Positions 17,841 to 26,859 of a stretch of 64,000 nt of DNA are shown here, one piece after another. Source of the DNA: Paraburkholderia bannensis NBRC 103871 (GTDB lineage: Bacteria > Pseudomonadota > Gammaproteobacteria > Burkholderiales > Burkholderiaceae). The stretch covers positions 124,001 to 188,000 of the forward strand of contig NZ_BAYA01000007.1 in NCBI RefSeq assembly GCF_000685015.1. The letters run 5' to 3'. The notes under the pieces are model-generated. The model was given only the letters and a program-made list of their open reading frames with translations, did not search any database and was not told the origin of the DNA. Position 1 is the stretch's first letter. Every line of letters begins with the position of its first letter. The position numbers were made by a program, and so were the translations under genes.

Positions 17841-19241
17841 GTGCTGCCCATCGATCCCGCTCCGCGCCCCCGCGCCCGTCCCGACACCGAACGCCCGCCC
17901 GCGCGCAGCCCGCTCGTCACGCTCGCCGTGGTGACCGTGCTCACCGGCATCGGCGCGGGACTCGGCGGCATGCTGCTCGCGCTGCTGCTGCACGCGATCC
18001 AGCACTTCGCCTACGGCTACAGCCAGGCGCATCTGATCGGCAACGAGAGCTTTCTGGAGGGCGTGACGGGCACCGCACCGTGGCGGCGCGTGGCCGTGCT
18101 GGCCGCGTGCGGGGTGATCGGCGGCGCGGGATGGTGGGCGCTGTATCGTTACGGGCGCGCGCTCGTGAGCATCAACGCGGCGCTCAAGCCAGGCGGCCCG
18201 CGCATGCCGATGCTGTCGACCGTCGTGCATGCGCTCCTGCAGATCGTGACCGTGGCGATGGGCTCGCCGCTCGGACGCGAAGTCGCACCGCGCGAAATCG
18301 GCGCCGTGATCGCAAGCTGGCTCGCGCGCCGCACCGGCCTGACTGCCGCCGAACGCCGCGTGATGATCGCGTGCGGCGCGGGCGCGGGCCTTGCCGCCGT
18401 GTACAACGTGCCGCTGGGCGGTGCGGTGTTCGTGCTCGAAGTGCTGCTGGGCACGTTCGGCTGGTCGGCGGCGGTGCCGGCGATCACGACCTCGGCGATT
18501 GCTGCCGTGGTCGCGTGGATCGGCCTGGGCGACGAGCAGCAGTATCACGTGCCCGCTTATACGATCAATGCGCAGCTCGTGGTGTGGTCAGTGCTGTGCG
18601 GGCCGCTGTTCGGCGCGGCGGCGCACGCTTTCACGCGCATAACGAGTCGCGCACGCGATGCCTCGCCCAAAGACTGGCGCTTGCCGGTGTATTCGGTGGT
18701 GAACTTCGCGGCGATCGGCGTGCTGGCGATCTGGTTTCCGCAGTTGCTCGGCAACGGCAAGGGGCCGGCGGGCTTGAGCTTCGACGATGGCCTGGGCATT
18801 GGGCTTGCCGCGACGCTGCTGGTACTCAAGGTGCTCATCACCACGACGACGTTGCGCGCCGGGGCCAAAGGCGGCCTGCTCACGCCGGGCCTCACGAATG
18901 GCGCGCTGCTCGCCATCGTGATCGCGGGCCTCGTCAATCTGGTGTGGCCGGGACTGTCGGCAGGCGCATTCGCCATCGTGGGCGCGGCGGCGTTTCTCGC
19001 CTCATCGATGCAGATGCCGCTGACCGCCACGGTGCTGATGCTGGAGTTCACGCACGTGAACCACGATCTGGCGATTCCGATGCTGCTGGCCATCGCCGGA
19101 TCGGTCGCGACGCTGCGGCTGCTCGCGCGGGCGAAGCGGCCCACGCGCGGCACTCCAGCAGGCAAGCTGTCCGGCGAGGAGCGCCAGCGCCGACTCGCCG
19201 CCCTGCGCGACCCGACGGCAACACGCGAGGCGTCGGACTGA
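17841..19241 (+). CDS. CLC-family chloride channel/transporter
   Basis: A 466-residue integral membrane protein with about ten hydrophobic helices. The CLC helix-N-terminus motifs are partly recognisable: GSPLGREVAPREIGAV near residue 135 keeps the gating glutamate of the GREGP motif in changed surroundings, and GLLTPGLTNGALL near residue 350 corresponds to the GxFxP filter loop. It could be a Cl-/H+ exchanger or channel of the ClcB group. The start is uncertain: GTG 17841 is taken because a TACAAT box at about 17788 would place the transcript start near 17797, leaving upstream codons outside the mRNA. No ribosome binding site is evident. Confidence 0.85.
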   Translation: MLPIDPAPRPRARPDTERPPARSPLVTLAVVTVLTGIGAGLGGMLLALLLHAIQHFAYGYSQAHLIGNESFLEGVTGTAPWRRVAVLAACGVIGGAGWWALYRYGRALVSINAALKPGGPRMPMLSTVVHALLQIVTVAMGSPLGREVAPREIGAVIASWLARRTGLTAAERRVMIACGAGAGLAAVYNVPLGGAVFVLEVLLGTFGWSAAVPAITTSAIAAVVAWIGLGDEQQYHVPAYTINAQLVVWSVLCGPLFGAAAHAFTRITSRARDASPKDWRLPVYSVVNFAAIGVLAIWFPQLLGNGKGPAGLSFDDGLGIGLAATLLVLKVLITTTTLRAGAKGGLLTPGLTNGALLAIVIAGLVNLVWPGLSAGAFAIVGAAAFLASSMQMPLTATVLMLEFTHVNHDLAIPMLLAIAGSVATLRLLARAKRPTRGTPAGKLSGEERQRRLAALRDPTATREASD

Positions 19242-19262
19242 CGCCTCAAACGTCACGTCCAA

Positions 19263-20417
19263 TCACGCGCCCAGATCCGCAAGCGGATGCGCCTGGCCGC
19301 GCCACGGCGAGCAAAGAAACTGCTGCACACGCTCGTCGCGCACTTCGGCGAGCGTCGCAGGCGCCCAGCGCGGCTTGCGATCCTTGTCGATGAGATGCGC
19401 GCGCACGCCTTCGCAGAAGTCGCCCTCTTCGATTGCGCGCGCAACGATCCCGAGTTCCATGCGGAAGCTCTCCGCGAGCGTCATCTGGCGCCCGCGCAGC
19501 AGCGCTTCGCGGGTGACTTCGAGCATCGTCGGCGAATAGTGCGTGAGCGCTTCCAGCGTGGCTTCGAGCCAGGCGCGATCCGCTTCGGACGGCGTGTTCT
19601 CCAGCGCGGCGCGCAGCGAAGCGACGATCTCGAACACGCGCGCGCGGCGATTGAAGTGCGTTGCGATCAGCGCAGCGTGCTGGCTCAACGCGCTTGCGTT
19701 CGCCTGGGCGTCCTGGCACGGCGCATCGAACACGCGCCGCAGCGAGTCGCGCACATTGCCGTCGAAATGCGTCTGCGCGAGCCGCGCTTCGTATCCGTCG
19801 AGCCACTCTCCTGGCACGCAAACATCGGCCAGATTGCAGTGCAGCGCGTCCGCGCCGTTCAGCATCGCGCCCGTGAGCCCGACGTACAGCGCCATCTCCA
19901 CCGGCATCCTCGCAAGGAAGTGGGTCGCGCCCACATCGGGCAGCAAGCCGATGCGCGTCTCCGGCATGGCGATCTTCGTGCGCGAGGTCGCCACGCGCAG
20001 CGCCGCCGCCTGGCCCAGCCCCATGCCGCCGCCCATCGTCACGCCGTCGAGCAGCGCGACAAGCGGCTTGTCGAACGTGTGCAGCGCATAGTCGAGCCGG
20101 TATTCATCGACGAAGAACTGCTGCCAGCCATCGTCGCCCAGCCGCTCGCCCGCACGCGCCAGCCGGTCGATTGCACGCACGTCGCCGCCCGCGCAGAAGC
20201 CTTTCGGCCCCGCGCCTTCCAGCACGAGCGCGACGATGGCGTCGTCGCGGCGCACGCGTTCGAGCAGCACGGCGATCTCGCGCACCATCGCGTGCGACAG
20301 CGCATTGAGCGCGGCGGGACGGTTCAGCGTGACGATCGCGACGCGGTTGACCACGCGAAACAGCACATCGCCTTCGGGCTGCGCCTGTGCCTGCGTGGAA
20401 GCGGGTATTGCATTCAT
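19263..20417 (-). CDS. 3-hydroxyisobutyryl-CoA hydrolase-type crotonase protein
   Basis: The 384-residue protein is longer than ordinary enoyl-CoA hydratases and carries the features of the HIBYL-CoA hydrolase group: GPKGFCAGGDVRAI near residue 70, TMGGGMGLG, and MPETRIGLLPDVGATHFL with the catalytic glutamate and aspartate. In valine breakdown this enzyme releases free 3-hydroxyisobutyrate. The ATG lies 3 bases after the stop of the preceding enoyl-CoA hydratase gene, with GGAG and AAGGA just before it, so the genes form one operon. It is the last gene of that operon. Confidence 0.9.
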   Translation of the reverse strand: MNAIPASTQAQAQPEGDVLFRVVNRVAIVTLNRPAALNALSHAMVREIAVLLERVRRDDAIVALVLEGAGPKGFCAGGDVRAIDRLARAGERLGDDGWQQFFVDEYRLDYALHTFDKPLVALLDGVTMGGGMGLGQAAALRVATSRTKIAMPETRIGLLPDVGATHFLARMPVEMALYVGLTGAMLNGADALHCNLADVCVPGEWLDGYEARLAQTHFDGNVRDSLRRVFDAPCQDAQANASALSQHAALIATHFNRRARVFEIVASLRAALENTPSEADRAWLEATLEALTHYSPTMLEVTREALLRGRQMTLAESFRMELGIVARAIEEGDFCEGVRAHLIDKDRKPRWAPATLAEVRDERVQQFLCSPWRGQAHPLADLGA

Positions 20418-20420
20418 TCC

Positions 20421-21206
20421 TTAGTTCTCCGTTTCAAAATGCCAGTGCGGCTTGCGCTTCTCCAGGAACGCATTGACGCCTTCGCGCTGATTGGGCGAAT
20501 CGAACAGGTCGAGCATGCGCTCGCGCTCGACCGCCAGCGCCGCGCTGCGCGGCACGCCGTTGCGCGCCTGATGAATGAGGGTTTTGCTCGACGTCACCGC
20601 CTGCGGGCTGAGCGTGGCGACGCGCGCGGCCATGACGAGCGCCGCTTCGCGCGCGCCGCCTTGCGGCACCACTTCCTCGACGAGGCCGATGCGCAGCGCC
20701 GTGGCGGCGTCCACGCGCTCGCCGGTCAGGATGATGCGCTTGGCCCAACCTTCGCCGACGAGCCAGGGCAGCGTCTGCGTCCCGCAGCCACACGGCAACA
20801 GACCGACGGCAGGCTCCGGCAACGCCAATTGCGCATGGTCTTCGGCCACGCGGATATCGCAGGCCAGCGCGCACTCCAGGCCGCCGCCCATCGCATAGCC
20901 ATTGATCGCCGCGATCACTACGGCGCGCGCGTTCTGCAGGGTCTCGAACGCCGCGCCGAATGCGTTGGCCGCTTCGCGCGCCACCTCGCGATTGCCGTCT
21001 GCGAAGGCGTTGAGGTCGGCGCCCGCGCTGAAGAACTTCGGCCCCTGCCCGGTGATGACGATGGCGCGCACCTGCGCCTCGCGATTGAAGGCTTCGATCA
21101 CCTGCTGAAGCTGGCGCAGGCCATCGACGGTAAAGGCGTTCACGGGCGGGCGCGCAAGCGTGATGAGCGCCACCGCGCCGCCGTGAACGTACTCGAATTC
21201 GATCAT
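20421..21206 (-). CDS. Enoyl-CoA hydratase
   Basis: A 261-residue crotonase with the usual oxyanion-hole and catalytic segments: KFFSAGADLNAFADG near residue 58, GYAMGGGLECALACD and LPEPAVGLLPCGCGTQ, including both glutamates. It would hydrate a short-chain 2-enoyl-CoA such as methacrylyl-CoA in valine catabolism. ATG 21206 has GGAG upstream; it lies 19 bases after the acyl-CoA synthetase gene and 3 bases before the hydrolase gene. Confidence 0.9.
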   Translation of the reverse strand: MIEFEYVHGGAVALITLARPPVNAFTVDGLRQLQQVIEAFNREAQVRAIVITGQGPKFFSAGADLNAFADGNREVAREAANAFGAAFETLQNARAVVIAAINGYAMGGGLECALACDIRVAEDHAQLALPEPAVGLLPCGCGTQTLPWLVGEGWAKRIILTGERVDAATALRIGLVEEVVPQGGAREAALVMAARVATLSPQAVTSSKTLIHQARNGVPRSAALAVERERMLDLFDSPNQREGVNAFLEKRKPHWHFETEN

Positions 21207-21225
21207 TTCGGACTCCGTCTGGATG

Positions 21226-22929
21226 TCATCGCAGCTCGGGGAAATCCTCTTCCCAGTATTCGTCGGGCTGGCGCGCCGGTTCCTCCGTGCGCTCCATTTC
21301 ACGGCGACGCAGCTCGACGCGGCGGATCTTGCCGGAGATCGTCTTCGGCAAATCGCTGAACTGCAGGCGGCGAATGCGCTTGTACGGCGCGAGTTTTTCG
21401 CGCGAGAAGCGGAACACTTCGCGCGCGAGATCCGGGCCGGCCTCATAGCCCTGGCGCACGATCACGAATGCCTTGGGCACCGAAAGGCGCAGCTCGTCGG
21501 GGCTTGGCACGACAGCGGCTTCGGCGATCGCTTCGTGTTCGATCAGCACGCTTTCGAGTTCGAACGGGCTCAGCCGATAGTCGGACGACTTGAACACGTC
21601 ATCGGCGCGGCCTACGTAGACGAAATAGCCGTCATCGCGGCGCAGCGCCACGTCGGATGTGTGGTAATAGCCGTTGCGCGTGGCGTATTCGCTGGCCTTC
21701 GCGTTGTTCGCGTAGCCCGTCATCAGGCCGAGCGGGCGCTGCGCGAGCGGCAACGCGATTTCGCCTTCGGTCACGGGCTGGTCGTCGGGATCGACGAGTT
21801 CGACGCGATAGCCCGGCAGCGGCCGCCCCATCGATCCGGCCACCACGGGCTGTCCCGGCGAATTGCCGATCTGGCAGGTGGTTTCGGTCTGGCCGTAGCC
21901 GTCGCGGATCGTGATGCCCCACGCGTGGCGCACGCGTTCGATGATCTCGGGATTGAGCGGTTCGCCCGCGCCGACGATCTCACGCAGCTTCACCGCGTGG
22001 CTCGCCAGCGGCTCCTGCACGAGCATGCGCCAGACCGTGGGCGGCGCGCACAGCGTGGTCACGCCGCACTGCACGAGCGCGGCGAGCGTGTCCTTCGGGA
22101 CGAAGCGCGCGTAGTTGTAGACGAACACGCAGGCCTGCGCATTCCACGGCGCGAAGAAGCAGCTCCACGCGTGCTTGGCCCAACCCGGCGAGCTGATGTT
22201 CCAGTGAACGTCGCCAGGCATGAGGCCGATCCAGTACATCGTCGAGAGATGGCCTACCGGATAGCTCTGATGCGTGTGTTCGACGAGCTTGGGCTTTGAG
22301 GTCGTGCCCGACGTAAAGTACAGCAGCAGTGGATCGGTGGCGCGCGTGGGGCCATCTGGCTTGAAATCCACGCTCGATTCATAGGCCTGCGAAAGATCGA
22401 TCCAGCCTTCGCGCGACGCGCCTACCGCGATGCGCTTCACGTTCGCGTCCAGCGCATCGAATTTCGCGAGTTCGGCGGCATCGACCACGACGAAACGCGC
22501 GCCGCCCGCTTCCACGCGCTCGCGCACGTCATCCGGCGAGAGTTGCGTGGTCGCAGGCAATACCACCGCGCCCAGCTTCATCGCCGCCAGCATGACGTCC
22601 CAGAGTTCGACGCGGTTCGGCAGCATCAGCAGCAGACGGTCGCCGCGCCCCACGCCCTGTTCGCGCAGGAAATTCGCCATGCGCGACGAGCGCTCCGACA
22701 TCTGCGCATACGAATACTTCGTGCCGCCGTGCGCAAGGTCGTCGACGATCCAGAGCGCCGGCTGGTCGTTGCCGCGCGCAATCACGTCGAAATAATCGAG
22801 CGCCCAGTTGAACGTATCGAGCTGCGGCCATGCGAATTCCGCGTAGGCGCGATCGTAGTCGGTGCGGTAGCGGTGCAGCAGGTCGCGCGCATCGATGAAG
22901 GCTTGCGCGCCAGGGGTGAAGCTATTCAT
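21226..22929 (-). CDS. AMP-forming acyl-CoA synthetase
   Basis: A 567-residue adenylate-forming enzyme. The phosphate-binding loop is LLYFTSGTTSKPK near residue 195, followed by DGYGQTET near residue 350, and the C-terminal catalytic lysine lies in LPKTISGKIRR near residue 540. The SPGWAKHAWSCFFAPWN region is common to medium-chain or benzoate-type ligases. It activates a carboxylic acid to its CoA ester. ATG 22929 follows TTGGAGAC. In this operon it may activate branched or short fatty acids feeding the neighbouring dehydrogenase; exact substrate unknown. Confidence 0.88.
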   Translation of the reverse strand: MNSFTPGAQAFIDARDLLHRYRTDYDRAYAEFAWPQLDTFNWALDYFDVIARGNDQPALWIVDDLAHGGTKYSYAQMSERSSRMANFLREQGVGRGDRLLLMLPNRVELWDVMLAAMKLGAVVLPATTQLSPDDVRERVEAGGARFVVVDAAELAKFDALDANVKRIAVGASREGWIDLSQAYESSVDFKPDGPTRATDPLLLYFTSGTTSKPKLVEHTHQSYPVGHLSTMYWIGLMPGDVHWNISSPGWAKHAWSCFFAPWNAQACVFVYNYARFVPKDTLAALVQCGVTTLCAPPTVWRMLVQEPLASHAVKLREIVGAGEPLNPEIIERVRHAWGITIRDGYGQTETTCQIGNSPGQPVVAGSMGRPLPGYRVELVDPDDQPVTEGEIALPLAQRPLGLMTGYANNAKASEYATRNGYYHTSDVALRRDDGYFVYVGRADDVFKSSDYRLSPFELESVLIEHEAIAEAAVVPSPDELRLSVPKAFVIVRQGYEAGPDLAREVFRFSREKLAPYKRIRRLQFSDLPKTISGKIRRVELRRREMERTEEPARQPDEYWEEDFPELR

Positions 22930-22993
22930 CGCCGATGTCTCCAATGTATGCGCCTTTGTGCGCTTTTTATTTGATTCGCAATCCTTCCTTACT

Positions 22994-24127
22994 TTATAGC
23001 TGGCGCGCAATCACGATGCGCTGCACTTCGCTCGTGCCTTCGTAAATCTGCGTGATGCGTGCGTCGCGGTAATGGCGCTCCACCGGATAGTCGTTCAGGA
23101 AGCCGTAGCCGCCGTGAATCTGGATCGCGTGCGAGCAGACTTCCTCGGCCATTTCGGAGGCGTAGAGCTTGGCCTGCGAAGCCTCCGAGAGACACGGCTT
23201 GCCGAGCGAACGCAGCCGCGCCGCGTGGTGCACCAGGTGGCGCGCTGCGTTGATGCGCGTGTGCATGTCCGCCAGCATGTTCGCCACGCTCTGGTGGCCG
23301 ATGATCGCCTCGCCGAACTGCACACGCTCGTGCGCATACGTGCGCGCCGCATCGAACGCGGCGCGCGCAATGCCAAGCGCCTGCGCCGCGATGCCAATGC
23401 GGCCGCCCTCCAGGTTCGACAGCGCGATCTTGAGCCCTTCGCCGCGCTGGCCGAGCAGGTTCGCCTCGGGAATCGCGCAATCGACGAGCGAGATCGGGCA
23501 GGTGTCCGACGCGCGAATGCCCATTTTCTTTTCGGGCGGCCCGACGTTGAAACCGGGCGTGTCGGTCGGCACGACGAAAGCCGACAGGCCGCGCTTGCCC
23601 GCATCGGCATCGGTCACGGCGAACACGATCGCGAGGCTCGCGCGCGAGCCGTTGGTCACGAACTGCTTGTTGCCGTTGAGCACCCACTTGCCGTCGCGCA
23701 GTTCGGCGCGCGTGCGCAGATTGTTGGCCTCGGAGCCCGCTTGCGGCTCGGTCAGGCAAAACGCACCGATCATCTCGCCGCTCGCGAGCTTCGCCAGCCA
23801 GCGGTCTTTTTGCGCGTCGCTGCCGTACTGGAGAATCGGGCCGCAGCCCACGGAGTTGTGCACGCTCACGAGCGTTGCGCACGAGGCGCAGCCCGCCGCG
23901 ATTTCCTCCATCGCGAGCGCGTAGGCCACGTAATCGGTATAGGAGCCGCCCTGCTCCTGCGGCACGATCATGCCGAGAAAACCCAGCTCGCCCAGTTGCG
24001 CGACGACCTCGTCGGGCAGCTTGCCGTCGCGATCCCATTGTGCGGCGTTGGGCGCGAGACGCTCGCTCGCGAAATCGCGCGCGGCGTCGCGGATCATGCG
24101 CTGATCGTCGGTGTAGAACTCGTCCAT
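22994..24127 (-). CDS. Acyl-CoA dehydrogenase (short/branched-chain, possibly isobutyryl-CoA)
   Basis: The 377-residue flavoprotein has [16 protein letters not shown] near residue 125, a [11 protein letters not shown] loop, and the C-terminal [23 protein letters not shown] followed by YEGTSEVQR with the catalytic glutamate. Context with enoyl-CoA hydratase and HIBYL-CoA hydrolase suggests isobutyryl-CoA as substrate, but other short acyl-CoAs are possible. The ATG at 24127 has a strong GGAAGGAG site 7 bases upstream; the frame stays open upstream through a 12-bp tandem repeat, but that part is not needed. It is the first gene of the leftward operon. Confidence 0.88.
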   Translation of the reverse strand: MDEFYTDDQRMIRDAARDFASERLAPNAAQWDRDGKLPDEVVAQLGELGFLGMIVPQEQGGSYTDYVAYALAMEEIAAGCASCATLVSVHNSVGCGPILQYGSDAQKDRWLAKLASGEMIGAFCLTEPQAGSEANNLRTRAELRDGKWVLNGNKQFVTNGSRASLAIVFAVTDADAGKRGLSAFVVPTDTPGFNVGPPEKKMGIRASDTCPISLVDCAIPEANLLGQRGEGLKIALSNLEGGRIGIAAQALGIARAAFDAARTYAHERVQFGEAIIGHQSVANMLADMHTRINAARHLVHHAARLRSLGKPCLSEASQAKLYASEMAEEVCSHAIQIHGGYGFLNDYPVERHYRDARITQIYEGTSEVQRIVIARQL

Positions 24128-24152
24128 CGTTGTCTCCTTCCTGGCTCGCCTG

Positions 24153-24212
24153 GCTGGCAAATCCGCTGGCGAATTTGCTGCCGAATTTGATGCCGAATTT
24201 AATGCCTTTCCG
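24153..24212. repeat. 12-bp tandem repeat between divergent genes
   Basis: Four adjacent 12-mers (GCTGGCAAATCC, GCTGGCGAATTT, GCTGCCGAATTT, GATGCCGAATTT) run from 24153 to 24200, with a diverged fifth copy to 24212. They sit 26 bases upstream of the acyl-CoA dehydrogenase start. The array could be an operator array for the divergent AraC-type regulator, or could change promoter spacing by slippage. Confidence 0.75.
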
Positions 24213-24402
24213 TCACTGTCGCGCGGCGCGGTTCTTGCCGCAAGGCTCCTGAAAAGTGTAGGCATGAGCGCGCCCGCATCCTATGCCCGCCACGCTCAAA
24301 AAGTCTGAGCTGATTTACCATGGAGGCTTCGACAACCGCCCCGCAGGGCTCTTCATGCAGCCAGGGAAAACCAGCAAAGTGAGCGAAAAAGGCACGATCG
24401 CC

Positions 24403-25395
24403 ATGAGCCTCGTGCATGAAACGATCGCTCTCGCGCGTGCTCGCGGGCTGGACGTGACGCCGGTTGCGCAGGCGGCGGGCATCGCCATCGACGCCCAGAC
24501 GCGCGTGAGCGCCGCGCAATATGGCGCGCTCTGGGCGGGCATTGCCCGCGCGCTCGACGACGAGTTTTTCGGCCAGGACTCGCACGCGATGAAAAGCGGC
24601 AGCTTCATCGCCATGACGCACGCCGCGCTGGGCGCGCGCACCGGCCGCCAGGCGCTGCAGCGCGCGGTGCACTTCATGCGCCTCGTGCTCGACGACCTCG
24701 CGGGCGAAATCGACATCGACGCCACGCGCGTGCGCATCGCGCTGCGCCATCGCGCGGGCACGCCGACGCCGGCAATGTTCGCCTACGCGACCTGGTTCAT
24801 CCTCGTCTACGGGCTGCTGAGCTGGCTGGTGGGGCGGCGCATTCCGGTGATCGGCGCGCGGTTTCGCTGTCCCGCTCCCGCCGCGGCGCAGGAATACCAG
24901 ACGATGATCTGCGACGACATCGCCTTCGATCAGGACGAGTCATGGTTCGAGCTCGCGCCCGCGTTTCTCGACCTGCCCGTGATCCAGACGGCGGCTTCGG
25001 CGCGGGCGTTTCTGCGCAACGCGCCTGGCAACTTCGTCGTGAAATATCGCAATCCCGGCTCGTTCGCGGCGCGCGTGCGGCGCACGCTGCGCGCGCTGCC
25101 CGCCCAGGCCTGGCCGGACGCCGACACCATCGCACAACGCCTGAATGTCGCCCCCGCAACGTTGCGCCGACGCCTGCATCAGGAAGGCCTTAGCTGCCAG
25201 TCGATCAAGGACGAACTGCGCCGCGACCTGGCCGTCGCGGCCTTGCAGGATGCCTCACGCCCGATTGCCGACGTCGCTGCGGCGGTGGGCTTCGCGGAGC
25301 CAAGCGCATTTCATCGCGCCTTCCGCAAATGGACAGGGCTGCGTCCGACCGAGTACCGCCAGGCGCGCGAGCGCGCGGCGGCGAAAGCACGTTGA
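24403..25395 (+). CDS. AraC-family transcriptional regulator
   Basis: About 330 residues. The N-terminal two thirds resemble the arabinose-binding-like regulator domain of AraC proteins (opening ETIALARARGLDVTPVAQAAGI), and the C-terminus is a double helix-turn-helix: TIAQRLNVAPATLRRRLHQE and ADVAAAVGFAEPSAFHRAF, ending with WTGLRPTEYR. The start is uncertain; in-frame ATGs at 24283 and 24355 are also open, but 24403 has AAGG upstream and fits the usual domain start. It is divergent from the acyl-CoA dehydrogenase operon and most likely controls it. Confidence 0.85.
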   Translation: MSLVHETIALARARGLDVTPVAQAAGIAIDAQTRVSAAQYGALWAGIARALDDEFFGQDSHAMKSGSFIAMTHAALGARTGRQALQRAVHFMRLVLDDLAGEIDIDATRVRIALRHRAGTPTPAMFAYATWFILVYGLLSWLVGRRIPVIGARFRCPAPAAAQEYQTMICDDIAFDQDESWFELAPAFLDLPVIQTAASARAFLRNAPGNFVVKYRNPGSFAARVRRTLRALPAQAWPDADTIAQRLNVAPATLRRRLHQEGLSCQSIKDELRRDLAVAALQDASRPIADVAAAVGFAEPSAFHRAFRKWTGLRPTEYRQARERAAAKAR

Positions 25396-25487
25396 TTCGA
25401 CAACGATTTCTTTCCCAAGCTTACCTTTCGGTTTACGAGATAGCGCATATACTTTTAAGGGTTATCCCTTAGACGAAAGGCCGTGTC

Positions 25488-25751
25488 ATGACTTCCCTTT
25501 CACGTATCGCGCTTGGCGTATTCGCAGCGGCCTGCTGCGTGGCGTCGGTCTCGGCAGTCGCGCAGCCGTACGACCCCTCGGCGCCGATGACGCGCGCCCA
25601 GGTGCGCGCCGACCTCGCGGAATGGCGCGCGGCGGGCTACGATCCGCTCGACTGGATCGACTACCCCGAAAACGCCCAGCGCGCCGGCGCAATCGTCGCC
25701 GCACGCCGCGCGGCACACGCCAACGGCAGCATGCCGCAGCCGATGCAATAA
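25488..25751 (+). CDS. DUF4148 small secreted protein (paralogue 1)
   Basis: An 87-residue protein with a signal peptide (cleavage near AVAQP) and the DUF4148 core: LTRAQVRADL-like sequence (here MTRAQVRADLAEWRAAGYDP) and DWIDYPENAQRA. The family is common in Burkholderiaceae and of unknown function, probably periplasmic. Just upstream, at 25456-25471, lies the inverted repeat TAAGGG-TTAT-CCCTTA, and AAAGG precedes the ATG. Two related genes lie at 32671 and 33318. Confidence 0.85.
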   Translation: MTSLSRIALGVFAAACCVASVSAVAQPYDPSAPMTRAQVRADLAEWRAAGYDPLDWIDYPENAQRAGAIVAARRAAHANGSMPQPMQ

Positions 25752-25855
25752 ACGCTTTTTCTAGCTGTACGGGCGCAACGCCACGGGCGGGAGCGTCGAT
25801 CCGGGTTGTCAGGCGGGTCGGGGCTGCCGCCTTGTTTGTTTTGGGTTGCGGCGGG

Positions 25856-26167
25856 TCACGCAGCGACAACCTCGGTGGGCGCACGCCTGACTTTCTTCGG
25901 TGCGTGCTGTCTGGCCTGCCACAGGTCATATTCCATCTGCATGCCCAGCCAGAGTTCGGCGCGCCCGCCGCGCTCCTCGCCAAGCCATTGCTCGATGCGA
26001 AGCGCCATTTCCGGCGAAATACCCGCGCGCTCATTCAAGACCCGGGAAAGCATCCCGCGCGAAATGCCGAGTTGATCAGCCGCCTCCGTCACGCTCAACC
26101 CAAGCGCAGGCAACACTGATTCGCGAAGAATTGCCGCGGGATGCGGCGGATTAAACATTCTGGTCAT
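25856..26167 (-). CDS. higA: HigA-type antitoxin
   Basis: A 103-residue XRE-type DNA-binding protein with HPAAILRESVLPALGLSVTE and the helix-turn-helix EAADQLGISRGMLSRVLNER, the pattern of the HigA addiction-module antitoxins. It would bind and neutralise the toxin encoded immediately upstream and repress the operon. ATG 26167 follows GAGGAAAG. It lies 40 bases after the toxin stop codon, in the toxin-first order typical of higBA. Confidence 0.92.
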   Translation of the reverse strand: MTRMFNPPHPAAILRESVLPALGLSVTEAADQLGISRGMLSRVLNERAGISPEMALRIEQWLGEERGGRAELWLGMQMEYDLWQARQHAPKKVRRAPTEVVAA

Positions 26168-26207
26168 AGCTTTCCTCACCATGGCTTCGAGGGGAATCTG
26201 CGTCAGC

Positions 26208-26486
26208 TCAGTGGTAATCGCGATAGTCGACGAGAATGGCATCCCCGTCGTCAAACTCGAACGTCAGCCGCCAGTTTCTATTGACCGACACAGACCAGAC
26301 ACCCGTTTCATTTCCTCTCAGAGGGTGAAGATCGAACCCGGGGAGGGCCATATCACGCTGTGACTTTGCCCGATCGAGCACACCCAGCAATTGCTGCAAG
26401 CGCTTCTTGTGTGAAGCCTGAATTCCTGTCACCGATCCGGTCGTGAAAAACTGCCGCACACCCTTGTGTTTGAACGATTTGATCAT
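26208..26486 (-). CDS. higB: HigB-type toxin (RelE superfamily)
   Basis: The 92-residue protein matches HigB over its whole length: MIKSFKHKGVRQFFTTGS at the start, LPGFDLHPLRGNETGVWSVSV in the middle and NWRLTFEFDDGDA near the end. HigB toxins are ribosome-dependent mRNA endonucleases. It is the first gene of the pair. A TACAAT -10 box (26517-26522, minus strand) sits in a near-palindrome that is a likely HigA operator. Confidence 0.93.
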   Translation of the reverse strand: MIKSFKHKGVRQFFTTGSVTGIQASHKKRLQQLLGVLDRAKSQRDMALPGFDLHPLRGNETGVWSVSVNRNWRLTFEFDDGDAILVDYRDYH

Positions 26487-26859
26487 GGGTATGTTGTCGC
26501 TCGCTCACGCTGTCAAATTGTACACTGTGCATCGACGGTGTTCACTCGCTTCGTGACCGGGGAATCTTCATTCCTCACCACCCACACACGCCTCCCCCAT
26601 TATTCGTCGCCCCCGCGCCGAGAGCATTGATCCTCATACTTGCCCCCGTGCGCCTCGAGCCCGCCTTCGGCTGTTTCCCCCCAAAAAAACCGTTGCCCCG
26701 CCCCCACGTTCGCCGCGCCATTTCTGTTCACGCCGGACAATTGTTTACAATCCCGCCCGTAGCGGCGTGACCCGGCCTGCGCGACGCCTTCCGCAGGCCG
26801 CCTGCCAACGCCGCTTCCAACAACAAATCAACCGCTCGATTCTCAAGGGCCCGATCTTC
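26487..26859. other. Divergent intergenic region, 373 bp
   Basis: It holds the higBA promoter on the left and the purine permease promoter on the right (candidate TACAAT at 26746-26751). No gene and no riboswitch-like fold was recognised. Confidence 0.5.
26517..26531 (-). promoter_or_regulatory. higBA -10 box and candidate HigA operator
   Basis: TGTACA-C-TGTGCA at 26519-26531 is an inverted repeat with one mismatch, overlapping a TACAAT -10 box on the minus strand (26517-26522). The leader to the higB ATG would be about 23 bases. Autoregulation by HigA is expected from the family. Confidence 0.55.
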
